Shown: piece after piece, positions 26,218 to 35,109 of the stretch
Layout of the letters: the number at the start of each line of letters is the position of its first letter
Numbering within the stretch: position 1 is the stretch's first letter
NCBI RefSeq assembly: GCF_021532275.1
Contig: NZ_JACBOT010000028.1
Location: 1-64,000, forward strand
Direction: 5' to 3'
Source of the DNA: Brevibacterium sp. UCMA 11754
GTDB taxonomy: Bacteria > Actinomycetota > Actinomycetes > Actinomycetales > Brevibacteriaceae
DNA: 64,000 nt
The notes under the pieces: model-generated
Seen by the model: the letters and a program-made list of their open reading frames with translations, nothing else
Database searches by the model: none
What the model was told of the DNA's origin: nothing
Made by a program: the position numbers and the translations under genes

Positions 26218-26412
26218 GCCCCGATCCTACGCGCGAGGACATCATGATCCAACGCGCGAAGACCTCAGCGGCAACGGGATTCGCACAACATTTCCGGTCC
26301 AGGTGAGCAATACTGTGAGACATCACCAGTTCATGGCGGGCTGCATCCAGCCGGGCATCGTCGACCCGGCGAAGGCGCCCGTTCGCACCGGAATTGCACG
26401 GAGGAATCGAGA

Positions 26413-28137
26413 ATGACGAAGTTCGATGTTGTCGAAGCATCCATCGCCTCACTGCGACAGGCACTCGAGGACGGAACCGCCACCTCGGTGGGGCTCGTCG
26501 AGTCCTACCAAGCTCGCATCGCCGCCTTCGACCGGCCCGACACCGGCACGAAGTTGAACTCTGTGATCGTGGCCAATCCGGATGCCCTCACCGAGGCGGC
26601 CGCCTCCGACGAACGACGTGCCCACGGCCAGACGCGAGGACCACTCGACGGGATCCCGTACACCGCGAAGGACAGCTACATGGTGACCGGGCTGAGCGTG
26701 GCCGCCGGTTCCCCCGCGTTCGCCGAACTCATCGCGCAAAAGGATGCCTTCACCGTCGAACGCCTCCGCGGCGCCGGTGCCATCTGCTTGGGGCTGACCA
26801 ATATGCCCCCGATGGCCAACGGCGGCATGCAGCGTGGCCTCTACGGCCGAGCCGAAAGCCCCTATAGCGCGCAGTGGCTGACCAGCGCCTTCGCCTCCGG
26901 CTCGTCGAACGGCTCCGGTACCGCGACAACCGCGAGCTTCGCCGCCTTCGGTCTCGGCGAGGAGACCTGGTCCTCGGGACGCGCCCCTGCCTCACACAAC
27001 GCACTCATCGCCTACACCCCCTCTCGCGGAGTCATCTCCGTGCGCGGCAATTGGTCTCTGGTGCCCACGATGGACGTCGTCGTCCCCCACACCCGGTCGA
27101 TGGCCGACCTGTGCGAGGTCCTCGACATCATCGTCGCCGACGACACCGAGACTCGTGGCGACTTCTGGCGAGTCCAGCCCTGGGTCGAGATTCCCGCTGC
27201 TTCTGCCATCCGACCCGATTCCTATGCCGCGCTGCTTCCAACTGATGCCGAGGCGGCTCGTTCGACTCTGGCCGGCAGACGCTTCGGCATCCCGAAGATG
27301 TACATCAATGCCGACCCCGAGGCCGGGACGAACCCCGATGGCGGCATCGGCGGGCCCACAGGTCAGCGGGTCGAAACCCGAGCCTCGGTGATCGCCGCCT
27401 GGGAGGCTGCCCGCCGCGATCTTGAGGCCGCCGGTGCCGAGGTCGTCGAGACCGATTTCCCAGTCGTCAGCAACTACGAGGGCGATCGCCCCGGTGCTCC
27501 GACGATCAGAACGCGCGGCATCGTCAGCACCGACTACCTCGATCGGGAGATCAACGACCTCTCCGCGTGGGCCTGGGACGATTTCCTGGCCGCCAACGGT
27601 GATCCGAAGCTGTCCTCCCTCGCCGAGGTGGATGGAACGAAGATCTTCCCCCACCCGGACGGTGCCCTGCCGGACCGCTACACCGGGTTCGACGATGACA
27701 TCGCCGAATACCCGCAGCTGGCCAAGGATCGCCCCTTCACCTCGGTGACGGAGATCCCCGATCTCGAAGACGGCATCCGAGGCCTCGAGGTGACTCGGCG
27801 GATCGACCTCGAAGAGTGGATGGATGTCAACGGCCTCGACGCGGTCGTCTACCCGGCGATGGCCGATGTGGGACCGGCCGATATGGATGTCAACGAGGCT
27901 TCGGCGGATCTCGGCTGGCGCAACGGCACCTGGGTCGCCAACGGCAATCTGGTGCCACGGCATCTGGGCATCCCCTCGGTGACGGTGCCCATGGGCACAA
28001 TGACCGACACCGGGATTCCCATCGGGTTGACGATCTCAGGCCGCGGCTGGGATGACTCGAAGCTCATCGAACTCGCTGCGGCGTTCGAAGCCACCGGTGG
28101 TCGACGTGAGGAGCCGCCGCGGACGCCCAGGCTGTGA
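26413..28137 (+). CDS. Amidase-signature family hydrolase
   Basis: A 574-aa amidase-signature enzyme. The catalytic lysine lies in DGIPYTAKDSY (about residue 82), and the two serines in the glycine/serine loop FASGSSNGSGTATTASFAAFGLGEETWSSGRAP, which corresponds to the usual GGSSGGSAAAVAAG...GTDTGGSIRIPA. C-terminal NLVPRHLGIPSVTVPMG and PIGLTISGRGWDD also fit. GGAGG lies eight bases before the ATG. It follows the APC permease (with mobA on the other strand between) and precedes an isocitrate lyase-like gene. It likely hydrolyses an imported amide; the substrate is unknown. Confidence 0.87.
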   Translation: MTKFDVVEASIASLRQALEDGTATSVGLVESYQARIAAFDRPDTGTKLNSVIVANPDALTEAAASDERRAHGQTRGPLDGIPYTAKDSYMVTGLSVAAGSPAFAELIAQKDAFTVERLRGAGAICLGLTNMPPMANGGMQRGLYGRAESPYSAQWLTSAFASGSSNGSGTATTASFAAFGLGEETWSSGRAPASHNALIAYTPSRGVISVRGNWSLVPTMDVVVPHTRSMADLCEVLDIIVADDTETRGDFWRVQPWVEIPAASAIRPDSYAALLPTDAEAARSTLAGRRFGIPKMYINADPEAGTNPDGGIGGPTGQRVETRASVIAAWEAARRDLEAAGAEVVETDFPVVSNYEGDRPGAPTIRTRGIVSTDYLDREINDLSAWAWDDFLAANGDPKLSSLAEVDGTKIFPHPDGALPDRYTGFDDDIAEYPQLAKDRPFTSVTEIPDLEDGIRGLEVTRRIDLEEWMDVNGLDAVVYPAMADVGPADMDVNEASADLGWRNGTWVANGNLVPRHLGIPSVTVPMGTMTDTGIPIGLTISGRGWDDSKLIELAAAFEATGGRREEPPRTPRL

Positions 28138-28249
28138 GTGAGAGCGAGCGATGGTGGCGATTCACAATCGAGTGAATAAGCCTGAAACCTTCGGGTGAAC
28201 TCGCCAGATTACTGGATCGTAGCCAGCAATCGGTGGAACAGTATTGGAC

Positions 28250-29023
28250 ATGACCGATTTCTCTGTTCTTGCCGAACGCGCGTCCGCTCTACTCGAAGCC
28301 CATCATCAGGATCGTCCGATCGTCCTGCCGACAGTGTGGGACGCCTGGTCAGCCCAGGCCATGGTCAATGCCGGCTTCGAAGCCCTGAGCATCGGCTCCC
28401 ATCCTCTCGCCGACTCCGTGGGCTCCGCGGACGGCGAGACCATGAGCCTCAGCCAGGCGCTGGCGGGGATCGCCCGCGTGTGCGGCTCCGTGGATGTGCC
28501 GGTCAGCGCCGATCTGGAATCCGGCTACGACACTGCGGCGCCGGATCTCATCGCAGGGCTCCTCGAGGCCGGCGCTGTGGGCGTCAACATCGAGGACACC
28601 GTCCACAGCGAAGGACGACTGCGCAGCGCCGAGGAGCACGCCGAGTACATCGGCGATCTGCGTCGCGCCGCTGACGCGCAACGGGTGCACGTGGTCATCA
28701 ATGCCCGCACCGATGTGTTCAAGAATCCCGATGATTTCGAGGACCCCACCGTCGAGGTGGTCCGACGCCTCAACCTGTGCGCCGAGGCCGGTGCGGATTC
28801 CGTCTATCCTGTCAGGCTGCCGAATACCGAGACTCTCAAAACCATACTGTCGCAGGTGAGACTGCCGCTGAATGTCACCGCCCACCCGGTCAAGGGTGGC
28901 GTGCCCGACGAACTCGACCTCTCTCAGCTGCAGGACCTTGGGGTGAAGCGCGTGACCTTCGGGCCTCTGCTGCAAGCCACGATGTATGACTACTTCGCCA
29001 AGTTCACCAGGAACTGGCACTGA
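28250..29023 (+). CDS. Isocitrate lyase/phosphoenolpyruvate mutase-family protein
   Basis: About 257 aa, a TIM-barrel enzyme of the ICL/PEPM superfamily. PTVWDAWSAQAMVNAGFEALSIGS is the N-terminal pattern; VSADLESGYD supplies the metal-binding acids; GAVGVNIEDTV and VVINARTDVF are further conserved blocks. Relatives include methylisocitrate lyase, oxaloacetate decarboxylase and phosphonopyruvate hydrolase. The loop cysteine motif KKCGH of true isocitrate lyases is absent, so it more likely cleaves or decarboxylates another 2- or 3-carbon acid unit. The ATG at 28250 is chosen over a TTG six bases earlier. Confidence 0.82.
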   Translation: MTDFSVLAERASALLEAHHQDRPIVLPTVWDAWSAQAMVNAGFEALSIGSHPLADSVGSADGETMSLSQALAGIARVCGSVDVPVSADLESGYDTAAPDLIAGLLEAGAVGVNIEDTVHSEGRLRSAEEHAEYIGDLRRAADAQRVHVVINARTDVFKNPDDFEDPTVEVVRRLNLCAEAGADSVYPVRLPNTETLKTILSQVRLPLNVTAHPVKGGVPDELDLSQLQDLGVKRVTFGPLLQATMYDYFAKFTRNWH

Positions 29024-29097
29024 CAACAGCCGCTGATTCCGCGGCCATCGACCACAGTCACTGAGCAGATCGCCAACCGCAATGATGAGGAGCCGCA

Positions 29098-29859
29098 ATG
29101 CCTGAGAATCTCCGTGAAGGACAGCCAGTCTGGATCGATTACACCTGCCACGATTTCGAGTCCACGACGAAGTTCTACTCCGAGATCTTCGGGTGGAAGT
29201 TCGAAGATCAGGGACCTGACTTCGGCCACTACAACATGATCACGAAGGACGGAGCAGCTGTCGGCGGCGCTATGCGTGCCATGAACATGGACGGCACTCC
29301 GAACCCGATGATCCCGGCGATGTGGACGACCTACCTTCACACCAACGACATCGCGAACACCTATGCGGCAGCACTCACCGCTGGTGCGGCCCCCATCGCC
29401 GAACCGATGTCCGTCGGACCGCTGGGACAGATGGCTGTCATCACCGATCCCACCGGTGCCGGTGTGGGCATGTGGCAGCCCGGCGAGTTCACCGGGTTCG
29501 ACACCCCGCTCACTCCCGGGACTCCGGTGTGGTTCGAGCTCATGACGCGCAACTATCCCGTCGCGCAGGAGTTCTATCGCACCGTCTTCTCCTTCGATAT
29601 CGTGGCGATGGAGGGGTTCCCGTATTCGACACATGGCGCCGATGAGAACGCTGTGGCCGGCATCTGCGACGCCAGCGAATGGACCCAGGTGTCCTTCTGG
29701 CGTGACTACATCAACGTCGAGGACACCGATGCCACCGCAACCAGGGTGGCCGAACTCGGTGGCAAGGTGCTCGCCGGGCCCGAAGATTCACCGTATGGCC
29801 GCATCGCCACCGTCACCGATCCGGAAGGGGCGACGTTCCAGCTCCAGCAGAATCCGTGA
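29098..29859 (+). CDS. VOC-family protein with two glyoxalase-like domains
   Basis: A 253-aa protein made of two vicinal-oxygen-chelate domains. The first begins GQPVWIDYTCHDFESTTKFYSEIFGW (about residues 7-32), the second GTPVWFELMTRNYPVAQEFYRTVF (about 140-163); each ends with a D-P-(T/E)-G-A block (TDPTGAGVGMWQ and TDPEGATFQLQQ). The layout resembles the actinobacterial CFP30B-like glyoxalase/bleomycin-resistance proteins. GAGGAG lies five bases before the ATG. It follows the ICL/PEPM gene by 74 bp and may act on an intermediate of the same pathway; function not assigned. Confidence 0.85.
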   Translation: MPENLREGQPVWIDYTCHDFESTTKFYSEIFGWKFEDQGPDFGHYNMITKDGAAVGGAMRAMNMDGTPNPMIPAMWTTYLHTNDIANTYAAALTAGAAPIAEPMSVGPLGQMAVITDPTGAGVGMWQPGEFTGFDTPLTPGTPVWFELMTRNYPVAQEFYRTVFSFDIVAMEGFPYSTHGADENAVAGICDASEWTQVSFWRDYINVEDTDATATRVAELGGKVLAGPEDSPYGRIATVTDPEGATFQLQQNP

Positions 29860-29944
29860 GCGATCGATTCTCTCAGCTGCGCTCCCGGATAGGTGACCAG
29901 CCCATCAGTGAGATCGGGTGCGAGATAGATGCTGATGATCTTCC

Positions 29945-32074
29945 TCAGGCACGCAGTGCGAGTGCGAACGGCAGCACCGCAGTCGCCCCCGCCTGCCTGA
30001 GCAGACGTGCCCCGATCGCCATCGTCCACCGTGAGACGACCTCGTCGTCGACGAGAAGCACCGCCTTTCCGGCCACCGCCTCTTCGACCTCGGGCGGGAC
30101 GACGAACGCATCGTAGAGATCCTTCACCCGGAAGGCACTGTTGACCTCGGGGCTGCCATGGTCATGAACCTGCAGCAGCTCTCCCCCGTCGATGAGTCGG
30201 CCTGCGGAGGCCAGATTCGCCGCCAAGGATCTCACTGTCGTGGGCCTGCGCGCGCTTGGCACCGAGATGACGACTTCAGGGCGGATCTCCCAGTCCCATT
30301 GGGCCAGGACCTCAAGGCACCATTTGCCGATCTGTGCGGGCACTTCGGCATCGGGAGCGTCCGGTGCGAGGAATGATCTCAAGGTCTGCCCCTGCCCCAA
30401 GTCGCTGAGCCGTGCGATGGCTCTGCCCTCGGCCGCCAACTCTCCGGCGGGAATGCGGCCTTTGAGCGGGACGCCGATGTTGGCCATGCCGCTGGGCCAG
30501 GTGCTGCGCGGGTCGATGGGCAGGCCGACGCGATGCAGAGTTCCTGCCGTTGCCTGCCTGTTCTCGTCCGAGATCTCGGCCGACCACCAGGTTCCGGCGC
30601 AGTTGTCGCAGCGTCCGCAGGGTGTGGGGTCGGGGTCATCAAGTTGGCGAATGAGGAATTCCATTCGGCATTCGCCAGTGGACTCGTAGTCGAGCATCGC
30701 CTGCGCCTCAGCTGCGCGCACGGCCGCGACCTTCTCATATCGTTCCTGGTCGTAGGTCCAACCTCGGCCAGTCGAGATGTAACCGCCTTTGATCTTGGTC
30801 ACCGCGTCTTCGACTTCGAGGGTCTTCAGCAGCAGCTGCAGGCGGGTGCGTTTGGTCCCGACCAGCGTCTCCAAGCGAGCCACGGACAGGGGGCCGTCCG
30901 CCTCGGCGAGGGACTGAAGCACGGCGTTCGCGTCGGACTGATTGGGCATCGAGGCTGTGGCGAAGTAGTTCCAGATCTCCTGGTCCTCAGCACCGGGCAG
31001 GAGCAGGACATCGGCGGAGTCCGTGGCACGACCGGCACGGCCAACCTGCTGGTAATAGGCGACGGCAGATGATGGCGCACCGACGTGGATGACGAAGCCG
31101 AGGTCCGGTTTGTCGAATCCCATTCCCAGCGCGGAGGTGGCCACGAGCGCCTTGATCCGGTTGTCTTTGAGCTGCTGCTCAAGCTCGGCCCGCTCCTCAG
31201 CATCGGTGCGGCCGGTGTAGGCACGGACCTCGTGACCCCGGTCGCGCAGAATTCTGGTGATGTCTTCGGCCGCGCTGACCGTGAGCGTGTAGATGATTCC
31301 CGAACCGGAGAAATCACCGAGGTGGGCACACAGCCATGCGATGCGTGCGCTCGCGTCGAGTCCGGGTTGGACACCGAGCCGGAGGGAGTCACGGGCGAGT
31401 TCACCGCGGACGACGGTGGTGTCGTGGCCGAGCTGTTCGGCGACATCGGTGACCACCCGGGAGTTGGCGGTGGCTGTTGTGGCGAGGACAGGGGTGTTGC
31501 CCGGCAGTTCGGCCAGGATGTGTCCGATCCGCCGGTAGTCGGGGCGGAAATCATGGCCCCAGTCGGAGATGCAGTGCGCCTCGTCGACGACGATGAGGCC
31601 GAGGAAAGCCAGGAGTTGGGGCAGGACCTCGTCTCGGAACTGCGGGTTGTTCAGCCGTTCGGGCGAGACGAGGAGAACGTCGAGGTTGCCGGCCCTGAGG
31701 TCATCGAGGACGGTGTCCCATTCGGTGACGTTGGAGGAGTTGAGGCTGGCTGCGCGAACCCCGGCGCGCTGCGCCGCCGCGATCTGGTCGCGCATCAGGG
31801 CCAACAGCGGGGAGATGATGAGGCTGGGACCGGTGCCAGCTGCCCGAAGCATTCTGGTCGCCACGAAGTACACGGCCGACTTGCCCCACCCGGTCCGCTG
31901 GACCACGAGGACCCTCTTCTTCTCCACGACCAGATCGCGGATCGATTCGAGCTGGCCGTCCCGGAACTGGGCCTCGGGATTCGCAGTGAGCTCGGCCAGG
32001 ATGCGCTGAGCCTGAGCGGCGAATTCGTCGGCGTCGATGGTCGGTGCAGTCGGGGTGGATTCGGTCATGGGCAC
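29945..32074 (-). CDS. RecQ-family ATP-dependent DNA helicase with phosphoribosyltransferase-like tail
   Basis: A 709-aa superfamily 2 helicase. Motifs in order: QRTGWGKSAVYF (motif I), LLALMRDQ, VDEAHCISDWGHDFRPDYRRIG (motif II plus the RecQ aromatic loop), ATTATAN, then the second core domain with GMGFDKPD and HVGAPSSAVAYYQQVGRAGR (motif VI). A zinc-binding segment follows with TGECRMEFL and CGRCDNC. Past residue about 520 the protein does not look like an RQC or HRDC region; the last 60 residues contain VLLVDDEVVSRWTMAIGA, a pattern of the PRPP loop in type I phosphoribosyltransferases. RecQ proteins unwind DNA during repair. The start is GTG at 32074, with an ATG two codons later. Confidence 0.87.
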   Translation of the reverse strand: MPMTESTPTAPTIDADEFAAQAQRILAELTANPEAQFRDGQLESIRDLVVEKKRVLVVQRTGWGKSAVYFVATRMLRAAGTGPSLIISPLLALMRDQIAAAQRAGVRAASLNSSNVTEWDTVLDDLRAGNLDVLLVSPERLNNPQFRDEVLPQLLAFLGLIVVDEAHCISDWGHDFRPDYRRIGHILAELPGNTPVLATTATANSRVVTDVAEQLGHDTTVVRGELARDSLRLGVQPGLDASARIAWLCAHLGDFSGSGIIYTLTVSAAEDITRILRDRGHEVRAYTGRTDAEERAELEQQLKDNRIKALVATSALGMGFDKPDLGFVIHVGAPSSAVAYYQQVGRAGRATDSADVLLLPGAEDQEIWNYFATASMPNQSDANAVLQSLAEADGPLSVARLETLVGTKRTRLQLLLKTLEVEDAVTKIKGGYISTGRGWTYDQERYEKVAAVRAAEAQAMLDYESTGECRMEFLIRQLDDPDPTPCGRCDNCAGTWWSAEISDENRQATAGTLHRVGLPIDPRSTWPSGMANIGVPLKGRIPAGELAAEGRAIARLSDLGQGQTLRSFLAPDAPDAEVPAQIGKWCLEVLAQWDWEIRPEVVISVPSARRPTTVRSLAANLASAGRLIDGGELLQVHDHGSPEVNSAFRVKDLYDAFVVPPEVEEAVAGKAVLLVDDEVVSRWTMAIGARLLRQAGATAVLPFALALRA

Positions 32075-32155
32075 AGTCTAGATGTCGCCACTGACGCAGC
32101 CGCCCAGCCCCTGATCCATCACCCCAGCGCGAGCTCGCGCGACCGAGCCGAGCGC

Positions 32156-32635
32156 TCAGCGCAGTGCGAGTTCGATGCCCAAGGTGGCGAGGACGCCAAA
32201 GAGCACGCCCCACAGGATGATCGAGATGATCTGCCAGAATGCCACGGCGTTGCGATCGGCACCGAATCCGACCATCGCCATCGAGGTGATCTGAGACGGC
32301 AGCAGAGTCTGTCCCAGCAGAGAGACCCCGGGGACGCCGAACTTGTCGAACATGCGTTTGAGTCTTTGGCGCTTCTGCGAGGGCTCTTCGCTCTTGTCCC
32401 TGTTCTTCCTCGCCTTATCGCGAATGGCTCCGGCACCGTAGACGAAGGCGAGCATCGACACCACGTTGCCGATGACGGCCATGAGGATCGCAACGACCGG
32501 GTGCAGACCGATCGCGACGCCGATCACGGCACCGAAGTAGGACTCGACGAACGGGATCGCGGAGACGAGGATGATGCCTGCCCACTGCAGCCAGTCGGGG
32601 ATCGATCCGGCGAATTCCTGGATGCTTTCGATCAT
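32156..32635 (-). CDS. Small multi-drug export-like membrane protein
   Basis: A 159-aa protein with about four helices: residues 17-34, 36-70, then a basic loop (KARKNRDKSEEPSQKRQR) and two helices from 103 to the end. AIPFVESYFGAVIGVAIG and FGVPGVSLLGQTLLPSQITS resemble the Sm_multidrug_ex family (COG2426). The family name reflects weak early evidence; true transport activity is not established. It diverges from a TetR gene across a perfect palindrome, so that regulator probably controls it. Confidence 0.72.
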   Translation of the reverse strand: MIESIQEFAGSIPDWLQWAGIILVSAIPFVESYFGAVIGVAIGLHPVVAILMAVIGNVVSMLAFVYGAGAIRDKARKNRDKSEEPSQKRQRLKRMFDKFGVPGVSLLGQTLLPSQITSMAMVGFGADRNAVAFWQIISIILWGVLFGVLATLGIELALR

Positions 32636-32738
32636 TCTGGGGCTCCATTTTCATTGGTTCGGAGTCTCTGTCGATGTGGCGCACGCGAGGGTCATGGTCA
32701 ATCTCGACGCAGGAACCCATCCTTCTGGCACAGCGTGC

Positions 32739-32753
32739 TAGTACGTTGTACTA
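32739..32753. promoter_or_regulatory. Putative TetR operator
   Basis: TAGTACGTTGTACTA is a perfect inverted repeat (6-3-6). It lies 42 bp upstream of the TetR start and about 100 bp upstream of the divergent membrane protein gene. Confidence 0.75.
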
Positions 32754-32795
32754 TACAGGAGACAGCAATGATGCGCGAGGCCGAGAGGAGCACGA

Positions 32796-33386
32796 ATGTC
32801 GCGACGCGATGACATCATCTCTGCGGCAATCCGTCTGGCTGAGCAGGCTCCGCCCGGACAGACCAACCTCAGTGTGCGGGCGGTCGCCAAAGAGGCTGGG
32901 ATCGGTGCCTCGACGCTGCGTCACTACTTCCCCACCCAGGCTGACCTGCACGAGGCCATCGCTCGCGGCTCCATGCAAACCGCAGTCAAGGACTTCTCGA
33001 TCTCCGAATCCGGCCTGGATCCGGTCGATCGCCTCTTCGAGTGCTGCGCGCAGTTCCTGCCCAGCCACGAGCACCGCGATATGCAGCTCGAGCTGTGGCT
33101 CACGATGCATATCAGCGCCCTCGGACCCGAACGCCGGGCCGTGACCCGCAGGCTCCTCGAGTACGGCCACGACTTCACCTATGAGTGCCTGCATCGCTGG
33201 CTTGGGATCCTGGCCATGGAGGGGCATATCGACCCCGCCGAGGTGACTTCCACCTCCGTTGCGCTATTCACCATGCTCGACGGGCTGGCTCTGCACTCGA
33301 TCGTGACTCCCGAGCGCGTCACCGTCGATGCCGCGCTCGATCAGCTCAGGTGGCTGATCGCGAAGGTACTCGAGCCAAGCAGCTGA
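32796..33386 (+). CDS. TetR-family transcriptional regulator
   Basis: A 196-aa regulator with an N-terminal helix-turn-helix: AAIRLAEQAPPGQTNLSVRAVAKEAGIGASTLRHYFPTQADL (about residues 11-51), including the recognition helix ASTLRHYF. The C-terminal ligand domain has no diagnostic motif; it resembles the BetI/TetR_C_6 type by eye. AGGAG lies five bases before the ATG. The palindrome at 32739-32753 is the probable binding site, controlling itself and the divergent small exporter-like gene. Confidence 0.87.
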   Translation: MSRRDDIISAAIRLAEQAPPGQTNLSVRAVAKEAGIGASTLRHYFPTQADLHEAIARGSMQTAVKDFSISESGLDPVDRLFECCAQFLPSHEHRDMQLELWLTMHISALGPERRAVTRRLLEYGHDFTYECLHRWLGILAMEGHIDPAEVTSTSVALFTMLDGLALHSIVTPERVTVDAALDQLRWLIAKVLEPSS

Positions 33387-33411
33387 GCCGTCTACGATGC
33401 GACCGGCAGGC

Positions 33412-34362
33412 TCACCGCATCTGGGCTGCGGCCCGCTGGAGAGCTTCGGTGAGTCGACCGAGCTTCTCAGAAGCGAGATTCCAGTGATGCCAGTACAGGC
33501 CCACGTCGATGGTCGGGTCCGCCGAGATCGGCACGAGGTCATCGCTGAGGTCTCCCAGCTGCATGATCGGGATCAGCCCCCAGCCGACCCCGGCCTCGAC
33601 CGCGACTGCGAATTCCGAGGAGCTGGGCACGACTGACATCGGAGGGATGCTGGTGATCCCCACCCTGCGCAGGAAGGCGAACTGCAGATCATCATCCTTA
33701 CCGAAATTCACCATCGGCAGGGATCCGAGGTCCACCTCGGCGTCGGTACCGGACCTGATCACACCGGATCCGGCCTGACCGCCGAGGGCACGGTGTCTGC
33801 TCAGGAGCCCCTTCGATGCGACGGCGATGTAGCGCATGGACCCGAGCCTCTGCACCTGAGTGCCGTAGCCGCCGGAGGCCGCAGAGGTGATGGTGCCGAG
33901 CACCTCCCCCGACGTCAGCAGGGGCAGGGCAACGTTCTGGTCGGCAACCTCAATGCGAATGACGATATCGTCCCACTTCGCCACCTCGGCGAAGATCGGG
34001 CGGAACCAGGTCGCCAGCGAATCTGCGTTGACCCCGATCCGCAGCACCGTCGGGACCCTCCTGCGTCCGTGGGACGGGGCGGAACCGGCCCCGTCCGGGG
34101 CCCCGACGTCGATGCCATGGAGACGATCCATGGTTTCGGACTCGAGAAGCTCGATCTCGCGCGCATATTTCAGGACCGCCTCCCCCGCCTCGGTGACGGT
34201 GATGGGGTTCGTGCGGCGAATGAGCACCTGCCCGATGCGGGATTCGAGCGTGCGGATGCGCTGGCTCGTCGCCGAGGGCGTGACGCCCAGGACGAATGCT
34301 CCTCCTTCCACAGTCCCCTCGTCGACGACGGCAGCCAGAGCTTTGACGTGATCGATGTTCAT
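33412..34362 (-). CDS. lysG: LysR-family regulator, LysG/ArgP type
   Basis: About 316 aa. The N-terminal helix-turn-helix reads HVKALAAVVDEGTVEGGAFVLGVTPSATSQRIRTLESRIGQVLIRRT, the pattern of LysG/ArgP (most LysR proteins differ at SQRIRxLE). The effector-binding domain follows to about residue 290. It diverges from lysE, exactly as lysG-lysE in Corynebacterium, where LysG activates the exporter when lysine, arginine or histidine accumulates. The ATG at 34362 is preferred over one five codons upstream because it begins MNIDHVKAL. Confidence 0.87.
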   Translation of the reverse strand: MNIDHVKALAAVVDEGTVEGGAFVLGVTPSATSQRIRTLESRIGQVLIRRTNPITVTEAGEAVLKYAREIELLESETMDRLHGIDVGAPDGAGSAPSHGRRRVPTVLRIGVNADSLATWFRPIFAEVAKWDDIVIRIEVADQNVALPLLTSGEVLGTITSAASGGYGTQVQRLGSMRYIAVASKGLLSRHRALGGQAGSGVIRSGTDAEVDLGSLPMVNFGKDDDLQFAFLRRVGITSIPPMSVVPSSSEFAVAVEAGVGWGLIPIMQLGDLSDDLVPISADPTIDVGLYWHHWNLASEKLGRLTEALQRAAAQMR

Positions 34363-34431
34363 GAAGCAATTGTGCATCAGATGAAGACTATGTTGTTTTT
34401 CTTATCCATTCGTGCGTCATAGTCTGTCTCC

Positions 34432-35031
34432 GTGCTCACTCATCTCATCAGCGGAACCCTTGCCGGTTGGTCGCTCATCATCGCCGTCGGCCCGCAGAAC
34501 GCCCTCGTCCTGCGCCAGGGTATTCGGCGTGAGCACCTCGGCGTCGTGCTTACGATCTGCATCCTCGCTGACGTCCTGCTCATCGGCGCGGGCACCGTCG
34601 GCATCGGAGCGATCGTGCTCCTGGCACCGTGGGCGTTGGAGATCCTGCGGTGGCTTGGTGTGGCCTATCTGCTCTGGTATGCGTGGGGAAGCCTGAAATC
34701 TGCGCGCGAGGCATCGGGGCTGACGGCGGATACACATCAGCGCAGTCTGAAGTCCATCATCGCGACGACCCTGGCTCTGACGTTCCTCAATCCTGGGGTC
34801 TACCTCGACACCGTCGTCATGCTCGGCAACCTGGCGAATCAGCAGGGTTCCGGCGGAGCATTGCCGTTCACGCTCGGGGCGATGTTCGGATCTCTCGCCT
34901 GGTTCCTCGGAATCGGCTTCGGTGCCCGAGGTCTCTCGCGATATCTTGCCAGGCCGCGGGTGTGGCAGGTCCTCGACATCATCATCGCTATCGTGCTGGT
35001 GATCCTGGCACTCCGGCTTGCGTTCGGGTAG
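34432..35031 (+). CDS. lysE: LysE/ArgO-family basic amino acid exporter
   Basis: A 199-aa protein with five or six helices. The N-terminal GWSLIIAVGPQNALVLRQG and later TLALTFLNPGVYLDTVVMLG are the two defining motifs of the LysE family. It exports lysine and arginine to prevent overload. The start is a GTG at 34432, 69 bp from the divergent lysG. The short intergenic region should contain the LysG binding site. Confidence 0.92.
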   Translation: MLTHLISGTLAGWSLIIAVGPQNALVLRQGIRREHLGVVLTICILADVLLIGAGTVGIGAIVLLAPWALEILRWLGVAYLLWYAWGSLKSAREASGLTADTHQRSLKSIIATTLALTFLNPGVYLDTVVMLGNLANQQGSGGALPFTLGAMFGSLAWFLGIGFGARGLSRYLARPRVWQVLDIIIAIVLVILALRLAFG

Positions 35032-35109
35032 GGGTTAGCAGCGGGGGCCGACCCGTCGGCACGTCAGCCGTCTTCGCCAGCTGCCTCGGCGCCGTTGCCC
35101 AGAATTGTC

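Noticed and set aside
31085..32812. 575-codon plus-strand frame opposite the RecQ and small membrane genes
   Set aside because: Spans two real minus-strand genes and the intergenic region; no recognisable domain.
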